5,434 nucleotides of DNA from contig JAEUVL010000257.1 in assembly GCA_016786965.1 (NCBI GenBank), positions 1-5,434 on the forward strand. Direction: 5' to 3'. The notes under the pieces were generated by a model that saw only the letters and a program-made list of their open reading frames with translations, did no database searches and was not told the DNA's origin. Origin of the DNA: Chitinophagaceae bacterium (lineage in GTDB: Bacteria; Bacteroidota; Bacteroidia; Chitinophagales; Chitinophagaceae). How positions within the stretch are numbered: the stretch's first letter is position 1; every line of letters begins with the position of its first letter. Positions 1-5,434 of the stretch are shown piece after piece. A program made the translations under genes and the position numbers.

Positions 1-197
1 ATCCAGTCCATCGCCACCAGTGATATTCTCACATAAATGATCTCCACCAGCAGGGAACCGGCAGAGAATAGCATGGCAGCGGCCACTCCGTCAGACACAG
101 ATATTTGCATGGCAGCAATGTTCAGGGTGCCCAGCGGCAGCGAACCGATGAAACTGACTACCATGCCCGTAAAGAAAATTTTAAGCAAAGGGTGCAT
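1..197 (-). CDS. LysE-type transporter, N-terminal fragment (window edge)
   Basis: This is the first 65 codons of an inner-membrane protein that runs off the left edge of the window. It begins MHPLLKIFFTGMVVSF and continues into GSLPLGTLN at residues 18-26, the small-residue and proline motif typical of the first helix of LysE/RhtB exporters. Two hydrophobic stretches are visible, at about residues 5-28 and 40-58. Family members are usually about 200-230 residues with around six helices and export amino acids or related small molecules; the substrate cannot be told from this fragment. The ATG at 195-197 is the earliest in-frame start with a hydrophobic N-terminus directly behind it, although Met12 is a possible later start. 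It lies 65 bp after the Crp/Fnr-type gene on the same strand, so read-through from that gene is possible. No stop codon or frameshift is seen in the visible part. Confidence 0.72.
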   Translation of the reverse strand, partial: MHPLLKIFFTGMVVSFIGSLPLGTLNIAAMQISVSDGVAAAMLFSAGSLLVEIIYVRISLVAMDW

Positions 198-262
198 GCA
201 ACGAAAATAATAAAAAGCAGCGAGCTATCAGTAGTGAAACATGTGTGGTGGGTATAAATGTC

Positions 263-964
263 TTACGTTATGATCACTAACTTTTTCAATCTCTCCATAT
301 CAGGAATGGTGATCTTCTTGCGGGATATCTTCAGCAGCCCTTCTGTTTCCAGCACGTTCAGTGTGGTGGTAACCGTTTGCCGGGCGCTGCCGATCAGTTT
401 AGCCACATCATCATGCGTCAGAAAATTAGCAAACCCAAATGAAGCGGTCGCCCCGTTGTAGCCTTCCATAATAGCTAAGTGATAGAAAAAGGCCAGGAGC
501 CGGAAACGGACATCCTTATGCAGCATGTTCAACAACCTGAATTCAGCACGGCGCAGCTTCTCTCCCACCTGCTTGCTGTATTTAATGGCCAGCTCAGGTT
601 TTTTGCGCAGCAGTTTTTCAAAATCTTCAATAGAAAAAGCGCAAAGGCTCACATTCCCTTTATAAGCACGGGCAAATTCCCCGTTCAGGTTATTTCGTTC
701 CAGGGAAAATTGTCCGAAAATTTCTCCCTTCTTAATGATCTCTTTGATGATCTCGTTACCGTTCTCATCCACATAGCCTATTTTGATATAGCCATCCTTT
801 AAAAAATAGAGCTTATTAAGATGATGCGAATCAAAGTACACATACTCCCCCTTCTTGGCTTCAATAAAATGATGCGCCACGTTCAGTTCCTCATACTCCA
901 CATCATCCAGTTGGCACCACAGATCGTAGTTGCGCAGCAATACTAATTTATCATCCTGTTCCAT
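263..964 (-). CDS. Crp/Fnr-family transcriptional regulator
   Basis: A cytoplasmic DNA-binding regulator of 233 residues, the normal length for the family. Residues about 25-115 form the cyclic-nucleotide-binding beta-roll, with the turn FLKDGYIKIGYVDENGNE (54-71) and the GEIFGQFSL segment (80-88). Residues about 116-145 fit the long dimerisation helix, and 150-222 the winged helix-turn-helix. LTHDDVAKLIGSARQTVTTT at 182-201 is the helix-turn-helix, followed by LNVLETEGLL and a short wing. The phosphate-binding loop has Gly80-Glu81 but lacks the Arg-Ser pair of E. coli CRP, reading GEFARA (95-100), so classical cAMP binding is doubtful. Only Cys17 and Cys108 are present, which rules out an FNR-type iron-sulfur cluster. 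The ligand is unknown. The gene begins 33 bp after the ATP-grasp gene and precedes the LysE-type gene. The start has a weak AGG just upstream. Confidence 0.93.
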   Translation of the reverse strand: MEQDDKLVLLRNYDLWCQLDDVEYEELNVAHHFIEAKKGEYVYFDSHHLNKLYFLKDGYIKIGYVDENGNEIIKEIIKKGEIFGQFSLERNNLNGEFARAYKGNVSLCAFSIEDFEKLLRKKPELAIKYSKQVGEKLRRAEFRLLNMLHKDVRFRLLAFFYHLAIMEGYNGATASFGFANFLTHDDVAKLIGSARQTVTTTLNVLETEGLLKISRKKITIPDMERLKKLVIIT

Positions 965-997
965 ACCTAAAAGTAAACAGATTAACGAAGTATTTGC

Positions 998-2035
998 TTA
1001 ATCGTATTTTTCCAGCATCTTAAAATGCCGTTTTGCATCCTGCAGGTATTTCCACCCCTTCCTGAATGACCAGTAAGGCGTCCCGTTCTTATGATTATAG
1101 CGGCTGATCCTGTACAATGCTTTCCAGTGATGTAAAATTACCCCATAGGCCTTGCCAATGCTCATACCACAGTCGTAAATATGGTTAGGCTCTGCGCCGC
1201 ACCCATTGAACTCCAGGATAAGAAAATTCTTCCCCTGCTTCAGGTCTTCAATAGAAGTGGTTTTAATATCATACCGGCCATAATAAAACTTATCTGTATA
1301 GTGGCTCAGTTCATCAAACACGTTGTGCATCCGCTCATCTATCTCGTTATGCAGGTTGGTAAACTGTGCCCCCCTGTTATGATTACCAGCATACGACAAA
1401 TAAAATATCTCATCTTCTGGTATCACCCTGTCAAAGCGATGGCCGTGGCGGTGCTCCATCTCTTCCATTCTGAAACGGGCCCGTGGGTGCTGTGCCACCA
1501 GTTCCTTAAGCGTCGAAGTTCCATCACCCTTCACCTGCAATAATTCTTTATCAATAAAGCCACTCACCACTCCCTTTTGTTCCCAGGGATAGCGGTAGTA
1601 GAACACACTCACTTCCACCGGCAGCTCTACAAGATCCTGTACGATGTATTCCACTGGTATCTTCTCATGGTATTTGTGCAACTGCTCCTCGTTCTCAATT
1701 TTTCTGAACAGGATGCCCTTCATGCCCACGTCAGGCTTCACTATAAAAGGAAAACTGAAACCGGCAGCAGCAATTGCCTCCTTTACTTTGTCAAAAGGCC
1801 AGTCGTGCATGATATAAATAGTGCGGGGCACCAAATGCGGGGGCAACTGATCATACATTTCTTTTTTGCCCTCCCCCTCAAAACCACCAAAAGTAATAGT
1901 AGGATTAGACGAACTAAAAAACCAGAATGATCGGCTGCGTAAACAATACCAGAGCCAAACAGGGCCAATGGGAAAATAAAGAACGTAAAAGTTCCAGAGC
2001 TCCCAATTTGTCAGTTTTTGAAAGAATTTCTTCAT
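998..2035 (-). CDS. membrane-associated ATP-grasp protein, substrate unknown
   Basis: A 345-residue protein with an ATP-grasp fold, the fold of carboxylate-amine/thiol ligases such as D-Ala-D-Ala ligase. Numbering from MKKFFQ: residues 11-31 are aromatic and hydrophobic (WELWNFYVLYFPIGPVWLWY) and look like a membrane-dipping or anchoring segment. SNPTITFGG follows at 43-51. FPFIVKPDVG (95-104) supplies the ATP-binding lysine, and VKGDGTSTL (168-176) is the glycine-rich loop. HNRGAQF lies at 219-225. GRYDIK (253-258) with LEFNGCGAEP (274-283) gives the metal ligands Asp256, Glu275 and Asn277. Catalytic residues therefore look intact. I recognise the family as a conserved Bacteroidota type, often labelled D-Ala-D-Ala ligase-like, but know of no proven substrate. 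An upstream ATG at 2077 would add 14 residues (MCWQETYFC...). The start at 2035 is preferred because the hydrophobic segment then starts near the N-terminus and the longer version would cross the putative promoter. Confidence 0.85.
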   Translation of the reverse strand: MKKFFQKLTNWELWNFYVLYFPIGPVWLWYCLRSRSFWFFSSSNPTITFGGFEGEGKKEMYDQLPPHLVPRTIYIMHDWPFDKVKEAIAAAGFSFPFIVKPDVGMKGILFRKIENEEQLHKYHEKIPVEYIVQDLVELPVEVSVFYYRYPWEQKGVVSGFIDKELLQVKGDGTSTLKELVAQHPRARFRMEEMEHRHGHRFDRVIPEDEIFYLSYAGNHNRGAQFTNLHNEIDERMHNVFDELSHYTDKFYYGRYDIKTTSIEDLKQGKNFLILEFNGCGAEPNHIYDCGMSIGKAYGVILHHWKALYRISRYNHKNGTPYWSFRKGWKYLQDAKRHFKMLEKYD

Positions 2036-2074
2036 GTTGGTTTCAGGTGGACAAAAATAAGTTTCCTGCCAACA
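2035..2074. repeat. imperfect inverted repeat abutting the ATP-grasp start codon
   Basis: On the plus strand TGTTGG (2035-2040) pairs with CCAACA (2069-2074), and CAGG (2044-2047) pairs with CCTG (2065-2068). A 3-base TTT bulge lies on one side and the loop is 17 bases. That gives ten base pairs in all. The outermost pair uses the first base of the ATP-grasp ATG, and the loop contains the -7-like box. It could be an operator on DNA. If transcription starts upstream of 2074, it could instead be a hairpin that covers the ribosome landing site of the minus-strand gene. The pairing is seen directly; function is inference. Confidence 0.4.
2052..2059 (-). promoter_or_regulatory. possible Bacteroidota -7 promoter box for the ATP-grasp gene
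   Basis: On the minus strand this reads TATTTTTG, an exact match to the TAnnTTTG -7 consensus described for Bacteroidota sigma-ABfr promoters. It sits about 16 bases before the chosen ATG, which would give a very short leader. No TTTG-like -33 box is seen at the expected distance of about 19-21 bases upstream, and the spacer is AT-rich, so a chance match is quite possible. Confidence 0.28.
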
Positions 2075-2128
2075 CATATTTACTTTTACCGCCTCTATTT
2101 TTACTTATTACATTAATACACAACTGAT

Positions 2129-2650
2129 ATGAGCATCCGCCTTACTATTCTCTTAGTGTTGTTTAGTAGCCTCCCCGCTTTCAGTACCCCCGGCCCATCC
2201 ATTATTGCTAAACCAAAAGATCCACCGGCACTCACCCTCAGTACTGTCGTAGCATCCCGGTTTACCACGATGAAAATAAAAGAGATCGAAAAAATAGCGG
2301 GACGCAAATTGAAACTTAAAGAAAAGTTCGCCATTAAACTGTTGCAATGGAAAGTAAAAAAAGACCTGGCAAAAAATAAAAAGGGCGAAAGATCACAAAA
2401 AGGAAAAACAGCACTGATCCTTTCCATAGCAGGTGTTGGCTGCCTGCTCATACCTTATTTGGCCTTGGCATCCATTCCCCTCGTGGTACTGGGATTAATA
2501 TTAGGCTACCAGGCCCGAAAGATCAACCCCGGCGATAAAAGGGCCAAAGCGGCTATTACAATAGGATGGGTGGGAATAATCCTTTTTTTGGTGGTCGTGG
2601 CATTAGTCGTTGCCATTCTTGCATCATTCGGCAGTTGGGGCTGGGGCTGA
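2129..2650 (+). CDS. exported membrane protein with conserved Lys-rich segment, unknown function
   Basis: A 173-residue protein. Residues 1-20 are a likely Sec signal peptide (MSIRLTILLVLFSSLPAFST) with no lipobox cysteine. A short proline-rich linker leads to FTTMKIKEIEKIAGRKLKLK at 45-64 and then LLQWKVKKDLAKNKKG (71-86), a basic amphipathic stretch. After it, KTALILSIAGVGCLLIPYLA (93-112) and IPLVVLGLILGY (116-127) form one or two membrane segments. GYQARKINPGDKRAKAAITI links these to a last helix at about 143-167, and the protein ends in GSWGWG. I have seen this layout (signal peptide, 'MKIKEIEK..G+KL' segment, then DUF4190-like paired helices) in many Bacteroidota proteins of unknown role. 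The gene is transcribed divergently from the ATP-grasp gene and ends 43 bp before the CCG protein, so it may lead that operon. No function is proposed. Confidence 0.75.
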   Translation: MSIRLTILLVLFSSLPAFSTPGPSIIAKPKDPPALTLSTVVASRFTTMKIKEIEKIAGRKLKLKEKFAIKLLQWKVKKDLAKNKKGERSQKGKTALILSIAGVGCLLIPYLALASIPLVVLGLILGYQARKINPGDKRAKAAITIGWVGIILFLVVVALVVAILASFGSWGWG

Positions 2651-2693
2651 TAAACAGGTTTTATTCAGTAATATTGCGGACTAATAAATCACT

Positions 2694-3473
2694 ATGCAGG
2701 TACCAACCGTAGCCGGATTATTTGCCAATGGCCAGAGCCCTGAAATATTATTTTGGGTGGGCTGTGCAGGCAGTTTTGATCAGCGGGCCCAAAAGATCAC
2801 CAAAGCCTTTGTAACCATACTCGATAAAGTAGGCATCAGCTATGCCATACTGGGAAAAGAAGAAATGTGTACTGGCGATCCGGTACGCAGGGCCGGTAAT
2901 GAGTTCATGTTCCAGATGATGGCCTATCAGAATATTCAGATACTCAATAATTATGGTATCAAAAAAATAGTGACCGCCTGTCCTCACTGTTTCAACACAC
3001 TAAAAAATGAATACCCCGAACTCGGCGGTCACTACGAAGTCATCCATCACACCACATTCCTACAGGGATTAATAGATGAAGGAAAAATAAAACTAAAAGA
3101 AGGCGGCTCTTTCAAAGGGAAAAAGATCACTTACCACGACAGTTGTTACCTAGGCCGCTCTAACGACATCTACGAAGCCCCCCGCAAAGTATTAGAAGCA
3201 CTCGATGCAGAACTGGTGGAAATGAAGCGCTGCAAAAGCAACGGCCTGTGCTGTGGGGCCGGTGGTGCACAAATGTTCAAAGAAGAAGAAAAAGGTACCA
3301 GCCGTATCAATACCGACCGCAGCAATGAAGCCATCAGTACTGGTGCATCCGTTATCGCCGCAGCCTGCCCTTTCTGCAATACCATGATGACGGATGGGGT
3401 CAAACTCGCCGAAAAAGAGGACACTGTACAGGTTCTCGATGTGGCAGAAATGATTGCCGCCAGTTTGGCTTAA
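2694..3473 (+). CDS. (Fe-S)-binding CCG-domain protein, heterodisulfide reductase subunit B-like
   Basis: A 259-residue soluble redox protein with two cysteine-rich CCG modules, as in HdrB and the C-terminal halves of GlpC and GlcF. Module 1 uses Cys24, Cys59 (in MCTGDPVRRAGNE, 58-70) and Cys96-x-x-Cys99. Module 2 uses Cys151 (HDSCYLGR), Cys186-Cys187-Gly188 and Cys225-x-x-Cys228, with an extra Cys180. Spacings (34 and 36-37 residues between cysteine groups) fit the family. No transmembrane segment, ferredoxin domain or flavin motif is present, so it must pass electrons to another protein. The CTGDPxRRxGNE form is typical of FadF/HdrD-like oxidoreductases linked to electron-transfer flavoproteins or quinone reduction. 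In Bacteroidota I recall a larger membrane-bound (Fe-S) partner gene just upstream; here that slot holds the 173-aa membrane protein. The next gene starts 9 bp after the stop, indicating one transcript. Length is normal for the stand-alone form. Confidence 0.9.
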   Translation: MQVPTVAGLFANGQSPEILFWVGCAGSFDQRAQKITKAFVTILDKVGISYAILGKEEMCTGDPVRRAGNEFMFQMMAYQNIQILNNYGIKKIVTACPHCFNTLKNEYPELGGHYEVIHHTTFLQGLIDEGKIKLKEGGSFKGKKITYHDSCYLGRSNDIYEAPRKVLEALDAELVEMKRCKSNGLCCGAGGAQMFKEEEKGTSRINTDRSNEAISTGASVIAAACPFCNTMMTDGVKLAEKEDTVQVLDVAEMIAASLA

Positions 3474-3482
3474 CTTTACCCA

Positions 3483-4013
3483 ATGCAGTTCGACTATCAA
3501 CATCTACTTAACCCCCATTTTCATCCCGGCTCCCGGGTATGGGTATATCAGTCTAATCGTTTATTTACACTTAGCGAAGCGTTTGAAATAGAAGACCTGC
3601 TGAAAGAATTTACTACGACATGGAAAAGCCACGGCACTCCCGTAAAAGGCGAAGCCCATTTGTTCTTTGGCCAGTTTGTAATACTGCTCGCCGATGAAAC
3701 GGCCACCGGGGTCAGCGGTTGCAGTACCGACAGTTCAGTCCGCCTGGTAAAAAATATAGAGGAGCGTTTCGGCGTAAATATGTTCGACAGAATGGCACTG
3801 GCCTTCATCATAAAAGAAAAGATTCAATTGCTGCCCCTCTCCCAATTACAGTATGCCGCAGCAAACGGATTCATCACCCCCGATACCCTGTACTTCAATA
3901 ACCTTGTGCAGACAAAAGAAGAACTCGAAACAAACTGGATCATTCCCGTAAAAGAAAGTTGGTTGAGTAAGAAAATAAATTTTACGCCCATCACATCCCA
4001 CGACAACGGGTGA
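3483..4013 (+). CDS. small conserved Bacteroidota protein, commonly mislabelled 'ABC transporter ATPase'
   Basis: A 176-residue cytoplasmic protein with no signal peptide and no membrane segment. I recognise the family from its pattern: SRVWVYQSNR (17-26), a Trp47/His50-Gly51 position, SGCSTDSSVRLVKNIEERFG (78-97) followed by VNMFDRM, then FNNLV (138-142) and a tryptophan-rich end with Trp152 and SW at 159-160. Databases often call such proteins 'ABC transporter ATPase', yet there is no Walker A, signature or Walker B motif, and it is far too short for an ABC domain. The true role is unknown. Cys80 within the GCSTD motif is the obvious candidate for a functional residue. About ten to fifteen residues beyond the usual C-terminus (KKINFTPITSHDNG) look variable. 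It follows the CCG iron-sulfur protein by 9 bp, so the two are very likely co-expressed. Confidence 0.87.
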   Translation: MQFDYQHLLNPHFHPGSRVWVYQSNRLFTLSEAFEIEDLLKEFTTTWKSHGTPVKGEAHLFFGQFVILLADETATGVSGCSTDSSVRLVKNIEERFGVNMFDRMALAFIIKEKIQLLPLSQLQYAAANGFITPDTLYFNNLVQTKEELETNWIIPVKESWLSKKINFTPITSHDNG

Positions 4014-4137
4014 TTTTCAGGACAATAATGTCATTCAACAATAAATCGAAAAGCCAAACTGCTGACAGACCATCCACAGCTTGAAAAACCGAAAACGTTG
4101 GGCTGGTACGGAAACTAATAACACCAAAAAATCTGTT

Positions 4138-4575
4138 ATGGCTAAAAACAAGACCGCCGAAACAGCAATTAACGTCATTGATTTCGTCAATTCATTCGTG
4201 GACAACGAACAAAAGAAAGCAGATAGTTTTCGGCTCATTGAGTTAATGAGTGAGTGGTCGGGTTTCCCGCCAGCAATGTGGGGCCCGTCAATTATTGGAT
4301 TTGGCAAGTATCATTACAAATATGCAAGTGGCCACGAAGGAGACGCTCCTCTCATTGGTTTTTCGCCCCGGAAAGCAGCCTTCTCGCTTTATGTATTCTC
4401 CCCCACAGAAGACAACAAACAACTTTTGAACGATCTGGGTAAATTCAAAATAAGCAAAGCCTGCATTTATATAAAAAAACTGGAAGACATAAATATTGCA
4501 ACACTTGAAACACTTTGCAGGACATCCATCGAATATCTCCATAAACATCACGAATGTGCTTGCCGGGTAAAATAG
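4138..4575 (+). CDS. DUF1801 domain-containing protein
   Basis: A 145-residue soluble protein of the DUF1801 (YdhG-like) family. Characteristic pieces are MWGPSIIGFGKYHYKYASG (47-65), then HEGDAPLIGFSPRKAAFSLY (66-85) and KISKACIYIKKLEDINI (104-120). These are the core alpha/beta elements of this small domain, and the length is normal for a single-domain member. Biochemical function is not established for the family, and I do not assign one. The ATG at 4138 gives the family-typical N-terminus MAKNKTAETA. The reading frame is open further upstream to a TTG at 4081, but those extra 19 residues (basic, low complexity) do not resemble the family, so the later start is used. A 124-bp spacer separates it from the preceding gene; no promoter stands out there. 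The gene may be transcribed alone. G+C in 4141-4380 is about 46%. Confidence 0.88.
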   Translation: MAKNKTAETAINVIDFVNSFVDNEQKKADSFRLIELMSEWSGFPPAMWGPSIIGFGKYHYKYASGHEGDAPLIGFSPRKAAFSLYVFSPTEDNKQLLNDLGKFKISKACIYIKKLEDINIATLETLCRTSIEYLHKHHECACRVK

Positions 4576-4772
4576 CATCAGGAAGCAGGCGACAAAATGC
4601 ATAAGGCTGACCCAGTATTCTGCACTTGCCATTTTTGCTTATCTTGTCAGCAAAATAGATTAGTATACTACTTGAATGATAAGTGCTGAAACAGCATGTT
4701 GCAAAAGCGGAAGATTATCAGGGGGAAAGATAATATCTGGCCGTTATTAATTCTTTGTACTTAACAATACAC
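4576..4772. other. 197-bp intergenic region with two short dyads
   Basis: No gene is visible between the DUF1801 stop and the FkbM start. Two short inverted repeats are present, TGCTG-AAA-CAGCA (4684-4696) and ATTATC-9 bases-GATAAT (4714-4734). A weak TTTTGC/GCAAAA pair lies at 4633-4655. None is followed by a T-run, so a rho-independent terminator is not supported. CATTTTTG (4630-4637) matches seven of eight positions of the Bacteroidota -7 box, which is too weak to call a promoter. Confidence 0.45.
4714..4734. repeat. spaced palindrome upstream of the FkbM gene
   Basis: ATTATC (4714-4719) and GATAAT (4729-4734) are exact reverse complements separated by nine bases containing five consecutive G. 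The centre lies about 50 bases before the FkbM ATG, a reasonable place for an operator or a leader hairpin. Six-base arms are short, so chance is a real alternative. Confidence 0.3.
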
Positions 4773-5434
4773 ATGAAGCTGAAGGAAGTATTTTACGCCC
4801 TGTTACCGAAAGGACTGAAGAGTTCCATTACGAAACGTCAACTGCTCAAACAAAACTATCCTTACTCTTCATTTGCACAAGTGGGTGAAGACATGATCCT
4901 CAACCGGTACTTTAACGAAAAGAATGAAGGGTTTTATGTCGACATCGGGGCCAACCACCCATACATCTATTCAAATACCTACAAGTTCTACCTCAAAGGA
5001 TGGAAAGGCATCAATGTAGATGCCAACCCGGGAACAAAGAAATTATTCGATACAATACGCCCAAATGATATAAATATTGAGGCCGGTGTCAGTCTTCATC
5101 CCGGCAACCTGAGTTTTTACAGGTTTGAGAATAATGTCTTCAACACGATGGATAAATTGACAGCAGAACAGCATTGCAAAGAATTTTCCATTACCATTAA
5201 AGATGTTATCAATATAAAAACAACAACATTGGCAGAGATATTGAATGCCAATTTACCAGCATTTCAAAAGATAGACTTTATGTCCATAGATGTAGAGGGC
5301 CTGGATATGGATGTACTTCGTTCAAATGACTGGACAAAATATAAACCAGAAGTATTGGTGGTGGAATGTGTGTATGCTGATTATGAAGAAATCCAAAATA
5401 TGGAAACAGTCATATACCTGAAACAATTAGGTTA
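4773..5434 (+). CDS. FkbM-family methyltransferase, C-terminus cut by window edge
   Basis: The first 220 residues of a class I SAM-dependent methyltransferase of the FkbM type, which O-methylate sugars, polyketides or other metabolites. The N-terminal 35 residues are basic, followed by FAQVGEDMILNRYF (34-47), the usual 'Q.GED' lead-in. FYVDIGANHPYIYSNT (54-69) is the SAM-binding motif I, and GINVDANP (79-86) carries the acidic residue (Asp83) expected to contact the SAM ribose. TTTLAEIL (150-157) and IDFMSIDVEGLDMDVLRS (167-184) are the conserved late strands, and EVLVVEC (193-199) follows. The family is usually about 230-280 residues, so only a short tail is missing. The substrate cannot be inferred; such genes often sit in polysaccharide or glycan clusters, and such neighbours would be to the right of the window. 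No frameshift is seen. Base composition is low: 85 of 240 bases at 5101-5340 are G or C. Confidence 0.9.
   Translation, partial: MKLKEVFYALLPKGLKSSITKRQLLKQNYPYSSFAQVGEDMILNRYFNEKNEGFYVDIGANHPYIYSNTYKFYLKGWKGINVDANPGTKKLFDTIRPNDINIEAGVSLHPGNLSFYRFENNVFNTMDKLTAEQHCKEFSITIKDVINIKTTTLAEILNANLPAFQKIDFMSIDVEGLDMDVLRSNDWTKYKPEVLVVECVYADYEEIQNMETVIYLKQLG

Noticed and set aside
1181..1930. Long plus-strand open frames opposite the ATP-grasp gene
   Set aside because: They are antisense to a gene with clear conserved motifs and their translations show no recognisable domain.
2036..2077. Longer ATP-grasp form starting at ATG 2077 (14 extra residues, MCWQETYFC...)
   Set aside because: The extension crosses the only good -7 box and the inverted repeat, and looks unlike the N-terminus of the family, which begins shortly before the aromatic hydrophobic segment.
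2669..2676. TAATATTG before the CCG gene as a -7 box
   Set aside because: It matches seven of eight positions with no -33 element; such matches are common in AT-rich spacers.
3989..4016. ATCAC/GTGAT inverted repeat across the stop of the 176-aa gene, followed by a short T-run
   Set aside because: The stem is only 5 bp, the loop is 15 bases and there are four T; too weak for a terminator.
4081..4137. TTG start for the DUF1801 protein, 19 residues earlier
   Set aside because: The added residues do not resemble the family, whereas the ATG at 4138 gives a typical MAKNK N-terminus and normal length.
4633..4655. TTTTGC/GCAAAA hairpin after the DUF1801 gene
   Set aside because: The stem is six mostly A-T pairs with an 11-base loop and no following T-run; not a credible terminator.
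1..5434. A defence, mobile-element, CRISPR or toxin-antitoxin system
   Set aside because: No transposase, integrase, direct-repeat array, nuclease or paired small toxin/antitoxin genes are visible; every substantial gene fits a regulator, transporter, enzyme or conserved unknown family.

Overview
The window looks like ordinary chromosome from a Bacteroidota bacterium, most likely close to Chitinophagaceae. The clues are three families that I know mainly from that phylum: the membrane-associated ATP-grasp protein, the small protein usually mislabelled 'ABC transporter ATPase', and the signal-peptide protein with the KIKEIEKIAGRKL-type segment. Recognisable Shine-Dalgarno sequences are also largely absent, which is usual for the phylum. 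No database search was possible, so the taxon is an inference.

Layout: a minus-strand block occupies about 1-2035. In transcription order it reads ATP-grasp protein (2035 to 998), Crp/Fnr-type regulator (964 to 263), and the first 65 codons of a LysE-type exporter (197 down to the window edge). Gaps of 33 and 65 bp allow co-transcription. A 93-bp divergent spacer (2036-2128) holds a phylum-type -7 box inside an imperfect inverted repeat that abuts the ATP-grasp start codon. The plus-strand block then runs to the end: a 173-aa exported membrane protein, an HdrB/CCG-type iron-sulfur protein, a small conserved cytoplasmic protein 9 bp behind it, a DUF1801 protein, and the first 220 residues of an FkbM-type methyltransferase cut by the window edge.

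How the genes may work together: the CCG protein and the small protein behind it are almost certainly one transcript. The CCG protein probably carries electrons between iron-sulfur/flavin partners, but no partner is encoded here. The ATP-grasp protein, regulator and exporter may be a second unit with an unknown substrate. The FkbM gene is clearly more AT-rich than the genes upstream (35% against 52% G+C in two 240-bp samples), which may mark the start of an accessory glycan or secondary-modification region beyond the window.

No RNA genes, CRISPR arrays, insertion sequences or attachment sites are visible, and no stretch over 300 bases lacks a gene. I found no convincing new multi-gene system. 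The observations most worth checking are the inverted repeat at 2035-2074, the uneven cluster sites of the lone CCG protein, and the unknown substrate of the ATP-grasp protein.
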